Notes: generated from the sequence alone by a model not told the origin. Shown: positions 1 to 8,182, counted from the first letter of the stretch. The stretch is 64,000 bases of DNA from Pantoea rwandensis (GCF_002095475.1 NZ_MLFR01000001.1:558001-622000), one strand, 5' to 3'. Program-made: numbers and translations.

Positions 1-118
1 CATGCGCCATGTTGACGATTTTCATCATGCCAAACACCACCGCTAACCCCAGGCTCATGATCACCAATACCGCGATGGCATTGAGCACTTCAATGCTGTA
101 GATAATTGACAGTTCCAT
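1..118 (-). CDS. Branched-chain/urea-type ABC transporter permease, N-terminal part (cut by window start)
   Basis: The start codon lies at 118 and the gene reads leftward off the window, so only about 39 residues are visible. They begin MELSIIYSIEVLNAIAV and continue as one hydrophobic helix to a KIVNMAH segment. That is typical of the N terminus of LivH/UrtB-family inner-membrane permeases, where the first helix is followed by an N-[ML]-AHG motif. It lies just downstream of the matching binding-protein gene on the same strand (gap about 12 bp), so it is almost certainly the first permease of that importer. The substrate (urea, short amide or branched-chain amino acid) cannot be told from this fragment. 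Confidence 0.8.
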   Translation of the reverse strand, partial: MELSIIYSIEVLNAIAVLVIMSLGLAVVFGMMKIVNMAH

Positions 119-130
119 GCCTATCTCCTG

Positions 131-1372
131 TCAGAGCTCGATCTGATATTGTTTGGTATCACGCGGGTTTTTCTTGAGATCGCACACCATCGCGGTATCG
201 ACCGGTGCCTGATCGGTGAACGTCTCCAGTATCTTCATCTGATGGTTTTCCACCTCGGCGATGTGCACATCCAACGAACAGTGGTGTGTGGCCGGATCGA
301 CGCTCAGTTTCCCGCTCGGTGAGGTAAGAGAAATGCCGGATTCCAAGGCTTCAATCACCTTCATACGATCGATATCCCCTGCCTTGCGCACCCCTTCGGC
401 CCAGATCAGCATGCCCTGATAGGCGCCCATCGCCAGATCGCTGATGTAGGGAGTATTGGCGCCATAACGCGCATGGAATTTTTCGACAAACGCCTTATTC
501 TCGGGCGACGGGATCTCCTGCATATAGTTGGCACACACCAGGATACCGTTGCTCTCTTCCGGTGACAGGATGATATGTTCGTTACCTCCGCCGAACACCG
601 TAGAAGCAATTGGGATCTTGCTGCTCATACCCGCAGCATGCCATTGGCGATAGAAGGAGATGTGCGCGCCGCCAACCAGAGCCGACCACACCATGTCGGG
701 TTGTGCACTTTGGATTTTGGAAATCGCTGCACCAAAATCGGTCACGTCCAGCGGGAAAAATTCGACCGTCATCACCTCTCCACCATTGTCATGGACCGAC
801 TTCTTCACCCATGACGAGACGATCTGGCCGTAGTTGTAATCGGCTGCCAGCACGTAAACCTTCTTACCCCACTTTTTCATTGCATAGGGCACCAGCTTTT
901 CCACGGTTTGTGCTGGGGTCGAGCCAGAGGAGAAGTAGTTACGATCGCACACGCCGCCTTCATACTGCGCAGGATAGAAGTAGAGAGAACGAAAACGATC
1001 CAGCACAGGTCGAATCACTTCACGTGAAGCGGAAGTAATGCCGCCGTGAACCACCGCGACTTTGTCTTTCAGGGCTGCCTGTTGGGCATATTGCGCATAG
1101 AGTTGCATGTTAGATTGCGCATCATAATTGATGATTTGCAGCGGCCGACCCAACAATCCTCCTGCGGCGTTGATCTCTTCCGCCGCGAGGTTAATCGCAT
1201 TCGACATTGGTTTGCCGTAGATATCCAATCCACCAGACAGGTCAAGAATACTTGCCACTTTAATGGCGTCTTTGCTGTCTGCGGCCAACGTTAATTTCGG
1301 CGCGATGCCCGCGGCTAAACCTAAAGCTGAAACAGCAGATCCCTGAAGAAATGAACGACGACTAATAGCCAT
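131..1372 (-). CDS. Periplasmic binding protein of an amide/urea-type ABC importer (FmdD/UrtA-like)
   Basis: 413 aa. The N terminus carries a twin-arginine motif (SRRSFLQG) followed by a hydrophobic stretch and a likely signal cleavage site near residue 31, so the protein is exported folded. The mature part has the two-lobed Peripla_BP_5/6 layout, with an N-terminal lobe containing LDLSGGLDIYG and NAAGGLLGRP. This subfamily includes the amide/urea binding protein FmdD, UrtA and the amide sensor AmiC. It heads a transport operon continuing into the permease at 1-118 and diverges from the nitrile hydratase operon. I infer that it imports an amide, urea or nitrile-related compound handled by that enzyme. 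The family assignment is firm; the ligand is inference. Confidence 0.8.
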   Translation of the reverse strand: MAISRRSFLQGSAVSALGLAAGIAPKLTLAADSKDAIKVASILDLSGGLDIYGKPMSNAINLAAEEINAAGGLLGRPLQIINYDAQSNMQLYAQYAQQAALKDKVAVVHGGITSASREVIRPVLDRFRSLYFYPAQYEGGVCDRNYFSSGSTPAQTVEKLVPYAMKKWGKKVYVLAADYNYGQIVSSWVKKSVHDNGGEVMTVEFFPLDVTDFGAAISKIQSAQPDMVWSALVGGAHISFYRQWHAAGMSSKIPIASTVFGGGNEHIILSPEESNGILVCANYMQEIPSPENKAFVEKFHARYGANTPYISDLAMGAYQGMLIWAEGVRKAGDIDRMKVIEALESGISLTSPSGKLSVDPATHHCSLDVHIAEVENHQMKILETFTDQAPVDTAMVCDLKKNPRDTKQYQIEL

Positions 1373-1792
1373 AGCACCCTCGCAATGAAGTTAATGGATT
1401 TAAAATTGGAATATTCCGGAGGTCGGAAGGAAAAAACTGAGAACAGCAGACAACACTGGCTGCATTTACTTAAGAAAAGGGCCGCAACGTTGGGGCACAT
1501 TTAGAGATTAGCAATATGCGGGCCACATTTATCTTCTCATTTAAAATAATCATAAAATGAGGTTCAAGGCGCAGCACTCATAACCTGTCGGCATTTGAAT
1601 TTATTAACCCCCCAAAATATTCTGCACTCTTAAATAGCACCGAGCACTCATTCAGTGCAAATGAGTAACGTTAGAGCATCCTGTCTGATAAAACACAGCA
1701 GATGGCAGTTTGAACAAAGATATAAAAACCAGTTTGATTAACGTCAATAGTGCAGCCAGTTTTTTATTTTTTCTTAATATTGAGGAACCGCT
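1373..1792. promoter_or_regulatory. Divergent promoter region between the amide-type importer and the nitrile hydratase operon
   Basis: This 420-bp AT-rich stretch holds no credible gene. An FNR/CRP-like dyad, TTGATTAACGTCAA (1734-1747), lies about 45 bp before the alpha-subunit start; it differs from the FNR consensus TTGAT-N4-ATCAA at one position. An imperfect dyad with arms CTCATT and AATGAG lies at 1647-1665, next to repeated GCACTC words near 1572, 1624 and 1644. These could be operators for a regulator encoded outside the window. I could not pick a confident -10/-35 pair. Confidence 0.4.
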
Positions 1793-2377
1793 ATGTCGGA
1801 CCATTCGGTATTACCATCTGAAGCCGCGTTGAAAATTCGCGCTATCCAATCGCTATTATCTGAAAAAGGCTTTCTGAGCCAAGACATCACTGACACTATC
1901 GTTGACTACTTTGAAACCAAAGTTGGTCCTCGAAACGGTGCACAAGTCGTTGCCAAAGCCTGGCGAGATGCCGATTTCAAAGCTCGCTTACTGGAAAATG
2001 GGCGCGATGCTGTTAATGAACTGGGCTTTTCTGGCTTCGAGGGTGCAACCCTGCATGTTCTCGAAAACACAGATGAAGTACATAACGTGGTGGTATGTAC
2101 ACTCTGCTCCTGTTACCCCTGGCCGGTACTGGGTTTACCTCCTATATGGTTCAAATCGACCCCCTATCGTTCACGCGTGGTAATCGACCCGCGCGGCGTG
2201 TTGGCTGAATTCGGTACGGAGATTCCTGCCAGCAAAGAGATTCGCGTCTGGGATAGCAACGCAGAAATTCGCTATTTCGTGCTCCCGCAACCGCCTGCAA
2301 ACAGCGAGACTTTAAATGAAGTTGAGTTGGCAGCACTGGTGACGCGCGATTCTATGATTGGCACACGTCTTCTCTAA
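1793..2377 (+). CDS. nthA: Nitrile hydratase alpha subunit, cobalt type
   Basis: 194 aa, slightly shorter than the usual ~200. It hydrates nitriles to amides as the metal-binding subunit of a cytoplasmic enzyme. The metal-binding loop VCTLCSC is at residues 101-107, followed by [10 protein letters not shown]; Cys102, Cys105, Cys107 and Ser106 would hold the metal. Thr in VCTLC marks cobalt enzymes, whereas iron enzymes have Ser, and this agrees with the NiCoT permease gene downstream. The start follows a TGAGGAA ribosome site. It is the first gene of an operon with the two half-beta genes. Thiocyanate hydrolase gamma subunit has the same loop and is the main alternative, but the partner subunits look more like nitrile hydratase. 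Confidence 0.92.
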   Translation: MSDHSVLPSEAALKIRAIQSLLSEKGFLSQDITDTIVDYFETKVGPRNGAQVVAKAWRDADFKARLLENGRDAVNELGFSGFEGATLHVLENTDEVHNVVVCTLCSCYPWPVLGLPPIWFKSTPYRSRVVIDPRGVLAEFGTEIPASKEIRVWDSNAEIRYFVLPQPPANSETLNEVELAALVTRDSMIGTRLL

Positions 2378-2390
2378 GAGGATTACAGTA

Positions 2391-2693
2391 ATGAATAATA
2401 TCCATGATTGTGGTGGCATGCAGAATTTAGGCCCAATTGAGATTGAAATCGATGAACCTAATTTTCATCACTCTTGGGAAAAAGATATTTTCGCCACCAC
2501 GCTGGTTTTTTTCATGAGTGGAAAGATCGTGCTTGACGATTTTCGCTACGAGATTGAAAAAATGCCGGTCACTGAATACTTACAATCCACTTATTACGAA
2601 CACTGGTTATTCGCCATTGAACAATTAATGTGTAAGACCGGTGTATTTACCGCACAGGAATTACAGCAACGTCTCGCCGAACTCTCTGCCTGA
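2391..2693 (+). CDS. nthB: Nitrile hydratase beta subunit, N-terminal half (split gene)
   Basis: 100 aa. The start at 2391 follows GAGGATTACAGTA; an earlier in-frame start at 2358 would overlap the alpha gene and lacks the family N terminus. The sequence opens NNIHDCGGMQNLGP, the classic beta-subunit N terminus (IHDxGGMxGxGP), followed by DEPNFHHSWE and DDFRYEIEKMP. Arg52 sits where beta Arg52 of nitrile hydratase contacts the oxidised cysteines of the active site. A normal beta subunit is about 210-230 aa in one chain; here the chain stops after the helical domain and the SH3-like domain is encoded by the next gene. Split beta subunits are known in toyocamycin nitrile hydratase and thiocyanate hydrolase, so this is probably a working three-subunit enzyme and not a broken gene. 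Confidence 0.85.
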   Translation: MNNIHDCGGMQNLGPIEIEIDEPNFHHSWEKDIFATTLVFFMSGKIVLDDFRYEIEKMPVTEYLQSTYYEHWLFAIEQLMCKTGVFTAQELQQRLAELSA

Positions 2694-2702
2694 GGACAAA
2701 AT

Positions 2703-3071
2703 ATGAATACTTATACACCACAGGGGTATCTTGATTTAATTACCACGCCACCAAATTATCATCGCCCCGTCGATATTGCGCCAGAATTCCAGCCCGGTGA
2801 TTCTATAGTGACTCACAATCTTAATCCGCTGCTGCATACGCGTTTGCCCCGTTACGCGCGCGGCAAGAAAGGGGTCATTGTGGCTAATTATGGTGCCTGC
2901 GTATTTCCCGATGCACTAGTAGCCGAACAGCAGGAAAAACCGCAGTTTGTGTATTTAGTGAAATTCAGCAGCAAAGAACTGTGGGGCGAAAGCAGTGAGA
3001 ATTTTAGCGTCCATCTTAGTATTTGGGCCGACTACATTCTTGGAAAAAGCGAGGGGGCTGCACATGGATGA
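2703..3071 (+). CDS. Nitrile hydratase beta subunit, C-terminal SH3-like half (split gene)
   Basis: 122 aa, starting 9 bp after the N-terminal-half gene with its own ribosome site (TGAGGACAAAAT). Residues 29-60 hold FQPGDSIV, HTRLPRYARGKKG and GVIVANYGACVFPD, the beta-barrel domain that closes nitrile hydratase beta subunits. The Arg in TRLPRYARG corresponds to the second conserved active-site arginine. The C terminus has the family pattern VKFSSKELWG and a D/E-x-W-x-x-Y-like ending (SIWADYILG). A separate ribosome site, a clean start and about 20 residues of new N terminus argue for deliberate gene splitting. It corresponds to the alpha subunit of thiocyanate hydrolase and to one subunit of the toyocamycin enzyme. 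Confidence 0.85.
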   Translation: MNTYTPQGYLDLITTPPNYHRPVDIAPEFQPGDSIVTHNLNPLLHTRLPRYARGKKGVIVANYGACVFPDALVAEQQEKPQFVYLVKFSSKELWGESSENFSVHLSIWADYILGKSEGAAHG

Positions 3072-3516
3072 ATTGAACGCAATTATCACCCAAGTCAGTG
3101 AGGCCGATCCGAGCTTTGCAGAGCCATGGGAAGCTGATGCTTTTGTCATCGCTGTGGCACTTTCACAGCGTGGATATTTCACCTGGTCGCAGTGGGTAGA
3201 GCAATTTGCCAGTGAAATACGTGATTTCCCTCAGCGCAGTGATGAAAATGCGCATACTGCTTACTATCGTCAGTGGCTGTGCTGCCTGGAAAAAATCCTC
3301 GCACAGCATCACCTGATTCAAATGTCAGAACTTTTGATTCGCGAAGAGCAGTGGCGCCAGGCCTTTCTCAACACACCACACGGCAGCCCCGTTGATTTGG
3401 CCGCCGCCGCTTGCCCGCCCGAACATCCGCACACTCACCATCATCACCATCATGATCATCACCACGACTCGCAGCCGGTGATTCAGCCCCTGCGCGTGTT
3501 TAGCGCACTTTGTTGA
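3064..3516 (+). CDS. Nitrile hydratase activator / cobalt metallochaperone with polyhistidine tail
   Basis: 150 aa from the ATG at 3064, which has a strong GAGGGGG site and overlaps the previous gene by 8 bp. Residues 13-100 match the P14K/NhlE activator family, which resembles the helical half of the beta subunit (PSFAEPWEADAF, GYFTWSQWVEQF, YYRQWLCCLEKIL). Such proteins load cobalt into the alpha subunit and assist cysteine oxidation. Residues 121-134 are a His-rich tail with a run of six His, then D and three more His. I infer that it binds Co or Ni; most described activators have shorter or differently charged tails. The next gene encodes the metal permease. Confidence 0.85.
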   Translation: MDELNAIITQVSEADPSFAEPWEADAFVIAVALSQRGYFTWSQWVEQFASEIRDFPQRSDENAHTAYYRQWLCCLEKILAQHHLIQMSELLIREEQWRQAFLNTPHGSPVDLAAAACPPEHPHTHHHHHHDHHHDSQPVIQPLRVFSALC

Positions 3517-3532
3517 TTAATCAGGAGCATTT

Positions 3533-4525
3533 ATGAAGGTGATGAGTAACCGGCAAAAGGGGCTGGCAGTCATTGGCAGTGCGGTATTGTTTAATATAAT
3601 GGTCATCGGCACGGCCCTGATGACCTTTCAACAATCAACCACCGCATTGAGTGTTGCGCTGCTGGCATACCTGTTTGGTTTGCGCCACGCTGTTGATGCC
3701 GACCACATTGCTGCTATCGACAATGCCACCCGAAAATTGAGCAATGAGGGTAAAGGCGCTTTCACTGCAGGTATGTGGTTTTCACTCGGCCATGCCTCAG
3801 TGGTGCTGATTGCTTGTCTGGTCTTCGCGTTAACTACCCAACCCTTGCAGCAGATGTTTCCTGGCATAAAGGAGATTGGCGGCTTAGTCAGCACGCTGAT
3901 ATCCGGTGCTTTCTTGCTGTTGTTAGCCTGGGCTAATAGCCGGACATTATGGCTGTGCTTTAAAAAGCGCCAACGGCTGATAAGCAACCTGCTGCCACTG
4001 CCAGATGAAAGTCACCATCATGGTGTTCTGACCCGCCTTTGTGCTCCGCTGTTCCGTCTGGTGAATAAAAGCCATCATCTGTTTTTGATCGGTTTCCTGT
4101 TCGGCATCGGTTTTGACACGGCCACCGAAGTCGCGATTTTTGGTATATCCGCTAACCATGCTGCTGGAGGGGAAGCCATGTTACACATCATGTTGATGCC
4201 CCTGTTATTCACCGCGGGCATGATGTTGATTGACAGCACCGACGGCGTGATGATGTTGAAGCTATATCGCTGGTCGACGTTTGATCCGTTGCGAAGCGTC
4301 AACTACACGATAGCCATCTCATCCCTGTCGATTTTGGTCGCCTTCGCGATTGGCTGCTATGAGGTCTCGACGGTATTTCAATTCAACAGGTTATTCTCAC
4401 CTGCGCTGGATAGCATGATGGAATTAGTGATAAGTCAGATGGGGTGGGTACTGATAGCCAGCTCAATTTGCGTATGGCTGCTTTTCTTACAGCGAGCCAA
4501 ACGACAACCTCTGGAAACAGATTGA
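3533..4525 (+). CDS. NiCoT-family nickel/cobalt permease
   Basis: 330 aa inner-membrane protein with about eight hydrophobic segments. The NiCoT signature RHAVDADHIAAIDNATRK begins at residue 51; its His and Asp residues select and carry the metal. Further family elements are FSLGHASVV and GFLFGIGFDTATEV, and a His-rich cytoplasmic loop lies near SHHHG (about residue 160). Start 3533 follows AGGAGCATTT; an ATG at 3542 is possible. In this position it resembles NhlF of Rhodococcus, which supplies cobalt to nitrile hydratase. It is 16 bp after the activator gene and ends the operon. Confidence 0.92.
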   Translation: MKVMSNRQKGLAVIGSAVLFNIMVIGTALMTFQQSTTALSVALLAYLFGLRHAVDADHIAAIDNATRKLSNEGKGAFTAGMWFSLGHASVVLIACLVFALTTQPLQQMFPGIKEIGGLVSTLISGAFLLLLAWANSRTLWLCFKKRQRLISNLLPLPDESHHHGVLTRLCAPLFRLVNKSHHLFLIGFLFGIGFDTATEVAIFGISANHAAGGEAMLHIMLMPLLFTAGMMLIDSTDGVMMLKLYRWSTFDPLRSVNYTIAISSLSILVAFAIGCYEVSTVFQFNRLFSPALDSMMELVISQMGWVLIASSICVWLLFLQRAKRQPLETD

Positions 4526-4559
4526 AGCCCAGCAACACCTTGTTAACAGGATGTGTTCA

Positions 4560-4609
4560 GGTAAAAGCCGCCATGATTTAGCAAACATCCTGCTAAATCT
4601 GCTTTTACC
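4560..4609 (+). terminator. Large two-part hairpin after the cobalt permease gene
   Basis: GGTAAAAGC (4560-4568) pairs with GCTTTTACC (4601-4609), and inside it GATTTAGCA (4575-4583) pairs with TGCTAAATC (4591-4599). Both arms are perfect. No run of T follows, so this is not a textbook intrinsic terminator. It may end or protect the upstream transcript, or be an operator. Confidence 0.4.
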
Positions 4610-4641
4610 GAAACATGATGCCGAATAGCAAATACACCATT

Positions 4642-4660
4642 GAAATTAAGAATCATTCTC
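4642..4660 (+). promoter_or_regulatory. Fur-box-like site before the siderophore receptor gene
   Basis: The 19 bp around AAGAATCATTCTC match the Fur consensus GATAATGATAATCATTATC at 14 of 19 positions by eye; the right arm ATCATTCTC matches 8 of 9. It lies about 40 bp upstream of the TonB-dependent receptor start, where iron repression would be expected. Binding is not shown. Confidence 0.5.
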
Positions 4661-4700
4661 ACTAAGGTATTTTCCACTTTTTATCTCTACAAGGAAGTGG

Positions 4701-7004
4701 TTGAATATCATGGTAAAGTACAATTGTGCCCGCTCGCTGTTGAGCACATTAATCGCCACGGCGTTACTGATTCCCGCCGTACAGGCTGATGAAACCCAGA
4801 CGAAAGAAAATCCCACGAGTGAAGTAAAGCAGCAGAAACCTCTTAAAATTTCAGATAAGAAAAGTGATAGCGAAAACACCTTACTGGTCACCGCCAGGGA
4901 GCAAACATTACAGGCTCCGGGAGTTTCTACCATCGACAGTTCAGCCATAAAAAAACACCCCATCCAGCGTGATGTTGCGGAAATCATTCGCACCCAACCC
5001 GGTGTGAACCTCACGGGTGACTCCAATAGCGGCCAGCGTGGCAACAATCGCCAGATTGATATCCGCGGTATGGGACCGGAGAACACCTTAATCATGATAG
5101 ACGGGATGCCGGTGAGCAGTCGTAATTCGGTACGCTATGGCTGGAGTGATGAGCGAGACACTCGCGGCGATACCAACTGGGTGCCACCTGAAATGATCGA
5201 TCGCATTGAAGTGATTCGCGGTCCTGCTGCTGCGTTATACGGCAATGGTGCGATGGGTGGTGTGGTCAATATTATTACCAAACCTGCGACAGATGAGTGG
5301 CATGGCAATTTTAATACCTACTTCAACGCACCTCAGCATAAAGAGGAAGGCGCAACCAAACGCTACAACGCCAGTTTAAGTGGCGCGCTGGCAGATAATC
5401 TCACCTTGCGGTTATACGGAAACTGGAATAAAACCCAAGCCGATGCGCAAAATATTAACGAAAGCCATACCACTCCGCGTATTGGTTCTTATGCTGGCAG
5501 TTATCCCTCTGGTCGTGAAGGGTTTATCAATAAAGATATTCACTCTGCCCTACGCTGGGAATTTATGCCGCGTCAGGCACTGGAACTGGATACGGGGTTT
5601 AGCCGCCAGGGTAATCTGTATGCAGGTGATACACAGAATACCAACAGCAATGCCTTGGTGAAAAAGTATTATGGCAAAGAGACCAATGTACTTTACCGCC
5701 AGACCCTGAGCCTGAAATATACCGGCGCGTGGGATAACGGTGTCACGACAAATAACTACGTGCAGTTTGAAAAAACGCGTAATACGCGACTCAATGAAGG
5801 TTTGTCTGGTGGCATCGCGGGGATTTTCAGCCCGTCGAATGAAGGCTTCTCGACCATTACGCTGTATGACACCAACCTGCATTCCGAAGTCAATATTCCG
5901 TTCGATGCGTGGGTCAACCAAACGCTGACGCTCGGCGCGGAGTACAACCATCAGGCGATGAAAGATCCCTCCTCCAACACGGAGTCCACCAGTTCAGGCG
6001 GCTCAATCATCGGCATCTCAGATACCAATCGTAGCCTTTACAGTTCTGCGGATATTTATGGTGTGTACGCCGAAGATAATATTGAGCTGACCGATACCAC
6101 GCGATTGACCCCAGGCCTGCGTTTTAATCATCAAAGCATCAGCGGTAGCAACTGGAGCCCAGCACTCAACCTCTCTCAAGAATTGGGTGATGATTTTACG
6201 CTCAAGCTAGGTGTTGCCCGCGCCTGGAAAGCACCTAACCTCTACCAAACCAATCCTAATTACCTGCTGTTCAGTAAAGGCCAGGGGTGCTACTCCGCAG
6301 GCTCGGGTTACTGTTATCTGCAAGGTAACAGTGATTTGAAAGCAGAAACCAGCGTCAACAAAGAGATCGGCATTGAATATCATCACAATGATGTGCAAGC
6401 CGGTATAACCTGGTACCGCAATGATTATCACGACAAGATCGAAGGCGGCTATAACCCGGCATACAACAACGGCACCGCCAATGTCTATAAATGGGAAAAC
6501 GTGCCGAAAGCGGTGGTGCAAGGTCTGGAAGGCACGCTGAACTTCCCGATTACTGATTCGTTGAAAATGAACAATAACTTCACTTACATCATTGATAACG
6601 AAAATAAATCCACGGGTGATTATCTGTCGATCATCCCGAAATACACCATCAATTCGACGCTGGATTGGCAAGCAACGGAAGATCTCTCCTTGCAAGGAAC
6701 ATTGACCTGGTACGGCCGTCAGAAACCGAAAAAACTGAACTACCAAGGAGAACCCACTTCAGGCAGTGAACTTCGTCAGGTGTCGCCTTATGCCCTAGTG
6801 GGGATGAGCGCGACCTATAACGTGACGAAATATCTCGATGTCACCGCCGGCATCGATAACATCTTCGACAAACGCCATTTCCGAGAGGGCAATGCGCAAA
6901 GCACCGGCAATGCCACCACCGGGGCTTATCTGTGGGGCGCGGGCGCAAACACCTATAACGAGTCAGGACGGACATATTATATGCAACTGGGCATGCACTT
7001 CTGA
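4701..7004 (+). CDS. fepA: TonB-dependent catecholate siderophore receptor (FepA/PfeA/IroN family)
   Basis: 767 aa outer-membrane receptor, close in length to FepA (about 746). There is a signal peptide over roughly residues 1-29 and a TonB-box-like segment NTLLVTAREQ near residue 60. The plug domain has DVAEIIRTQPGVNLTG, RGNNRQIDIRGMGPENTLIMIDG, PVSSRNSVR and WVPPEMIDRIEVIRGPAAALYGNGAMGG, all nearly as in enterobactin receptors. A 22-strand barrel ends in a C-terminal aromatic (MQLGMHF). With the Fur-like site and the IroE-like gene following, it should import ferric enterobactin or a related triscatecholate. It may be an extra FepA paralogue, because the usual fep neighbours are absent. Confidence 0.88.
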   Translation: MNIMVKYNCARSLLSTLIATALLIPAVQADETQTKENPTSEVKQQKPLKISDKKSDSENTLLVTAREQTLQAPGVSTIDSSAIKKHPIQRDVAEIIRTQPGVNLTGDSNSGQRGNNRQIDIRGMGPENTLIMIDGMPVSSRNSVRYGWSDERDTRGDTNWVPPEMIDRIEVIRGPAAALYGNGAMGGVVNIITKPATDEWHGNFNTYFNAPQHKEEGATKRYNASLSGALADNLTLRLYGNWNKTQADAQNINESHTTPRIGSYAGSYPSGREGFINKDIHSALRWEFMPRQALELDTGFSRQGNLYAGDTQNTNSNALVKKYYGKETNVLYRQTLSLKYTGAWDNGVTTNNYVQFEKTRNTRLNEGLSGGIAGIFSPSNEGFSTITLYDTNLHSEVNIPFDAWVNQTLTLGAEYNHQAMKDPSSNTESTSSGGSIIGISDTNRSLYSSADIYGVYAEDNIELTDTTRLTPGLRFNHQSISGSNWSPALNLSQELGDDFTLKLGVARAWKAPNLYQTNPNYLLFSKGQGCYSAGSGYCYLQGNSDLKAETSVNKEIGIEYHHNDVQAGITWYRNDYHDKIEGGYNPAYNNGTANVYKWENVPKAVVQGLEGTLNFPITDSLKMNNNFTYIIDNENKSTGDYLSIIPKYTINSTLDWQATEDLSLQGTLTWYGRQKPKKLNYQGEPTSGSELRQVSPYALVGMSATYNVTKYLDVTAGIDNIFDKRHFREGNAQSTGNATTGAYLWGAGANTYNESGRTYYMQLGMHF

Positions 7005-7016
7005 TTCGTCACTCAG

Positions 7017-7038
7017 CGGCCACCCTTGAGGTTGGCCG
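7017..7038 (+). terminator. Hairpin followed by T-rich stretch after the receptor gene
   Basis: CGGCCACCC and GGTTGGCCG form a stem with one mismatch and a short loop, followed by ATACCTTTTTG. It would stop part of the transcription before the esterase gene, 58 bp downstream. Confidence 0.45.
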
Positions 7039-7095
7039 ATACCTTTTTGTGGTGCGCATCAATGCGCACAGTTAAACCAAAGCATTAGGATTGCA

Positions 7096-8013
7096 ATGCG
7101 ACATCGATTTTCTTTTGTGAGCCGACACGCTACGTTGCTGCTGCTGTTTGTCAGCGCCAGTTTCAGCGTCCACGTATTTGCCCGCCCAGATATGACGCCG
7201 CTGGGGCCGAATATCGCGGATAAAGGCTCAGCGTATTACCATTTTTCAACCCAGACGTTTGATTCTGCGGATGACAATCGACACTACAAAGTGTGGGTCG
7301 CTCAACCCAATAAATCGCCCCCCTCTGCGGGCTATCCCGTCATCTACATGCTGGATGGCAATGCTGTCATGAATAAGCTGTCAGAACCCCTGTTGCAGAA
7401 ACTGTCTGAGGGTAATCCACCTTTGCTGGTGGTCGTCGGTTATCAAACCACGCTGCCTTTTGATGTGAAGTCACGCACTTTTGATTACACACCGCCCGAT
7501 AAAGAGCATGGCAGCGTCGGCTATACCTTCAGTCGAGGGCGAGCGGGCGGTGGCAGTGTGGCTTTTCGTACCCTGCTTGAGCAAAAAATTGCTCCTGCCG
7601 CAGAGAAAGGCGTGAAGATCAACCAACAGCAACGCGCGCTGTGGGGGCACTCCTACGGCGGTTTATTTGTATTGGATAGCTACCTTACTTCGCATTTTTT
7701 CACTCACTTTTATGCCACCAGCCCCTCAATTGGCCAAGGCTATTTTTCATTGCTAAGTCAGATGCAGGCGCTGGCGCTAAATCAAGTGGGGGCAAAACAG
7801 CTTACGCTAATGGAAGGCAACGGAGACCGTCGCCGCGACAACAACACCGCTGAACCCGATGTACTGCGCGCGGTTCGATCCACGGTGAACCGAATGGCGT
7901 CTAACGGCATAGCGGCACAATATCAACTCTATCCAGGACTGTCGCATGGGCAGATGTTCGGCGCATCTCTGGAACACACGTTAAACACCGTTGCGCAGCT
8001 AGAGTCGCCATAA
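7096..8013 (+). CDS. iroE: Periplasmic siderophore esterase, IroE-like alpha/beta hydrolase
   Basis: 305 aa with a signal sequence ending near residue 29 (SVHVFA-R). The esterase D/IroE fold is indicated by PVIYMLDGNAVM, the nucleophile elbow GHSYGG (Ser186) and LSHGQMF with His284. Those two positions match the Ser-His dyad reported for IroE, which lacks a normal acid residue and cuts cyclic triscatecholates once to give linear trimers. It follows the FepA-like receptor on the same strand, so the two probably form one iron-uptake unit. Cytoplasmic Fes-type esterases are the alternative, but the signal peptide argues against that. Confidence 0.82.
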   Translation: MRHRFSFVSRHATLLLLFVSASFSVHVFARPDMTPLGPNIADKGSAYYHFSTQTFDSADDNRHYKVWVAQPNKSPPSAGYPVIYMLDGNAVMNKLSEPLLQKLSEGNPPLLVVVGYQTTLPFDVKSRTFDYTPPDKEHGSVGYTFSRGRAGGGSVAFRTLLEQKIAPAAEKGVKINQQQRALWGHSYGGLFVLDSYLTSHFFTHFYATSPSIGQGYFSLLSQMQALALNQVGAKQLTLMEGNGDRRRDNNTAEPDVLRAVRSTVNRMASNGIAAQYQLYPGLSHGQMFGASLEHTLNTVAQLESP

Positions 8014-8028
8014 ACGGCGACATGGGGA

Positions 8029-8180
8029 CGTAATGGCGCTCACTTAAGCCATGCGTGCGTATTTGACCCGGTACGCATCAATGCGCATCCTACGAAAACC
8101 GCACTTAACCTCGTAGGGGCGCCATTTATGGCGCCCAAAACAGTGCGCTGAACCTTGCAGGTGCGCATTTGCGCACCTGG
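8029..8180. repeat. Dispersed structured repeat, family A, copy 1
   Basis: It begins GTAATGGCGCTCACTTAAGC and contains CTACGAAAACCGCAC, both shared with copies at 40633 and 57701. It carries a strong hairpin GGGCGCCATTTATGGCGCCC (8117-8136) followed by AAAA, and a perfect 20-bp palindrome at 8159-8178. It lies between the convergent esterase and lactonase genes and probably serves as a two-way terminator. The right-hand end seen in the other copies is missing. Confidence 0.75.
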
Positions 8181-8182
8181 CC

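Noticed and set aside
2358..2390. Upstream start for the beta N-terminal-half gene
   Set aside because: It would overlap the alpha-subunit gene, and the MNNIHD start at 2391 has both the family N terminus and a ribosome site.
3516..3533. Cobalamin or NiCo riboswitch before the NiCoT gene
   Set aside because: The gap is only 16 bp and the gene is read from the upstream operon, so there is no room for a riboswitch.
5550..6746. Long minus-strand frames within the siderophore receptor gene
   Set aside because: They are antisense to a continuous FepA-like frame and show no domain pattern.
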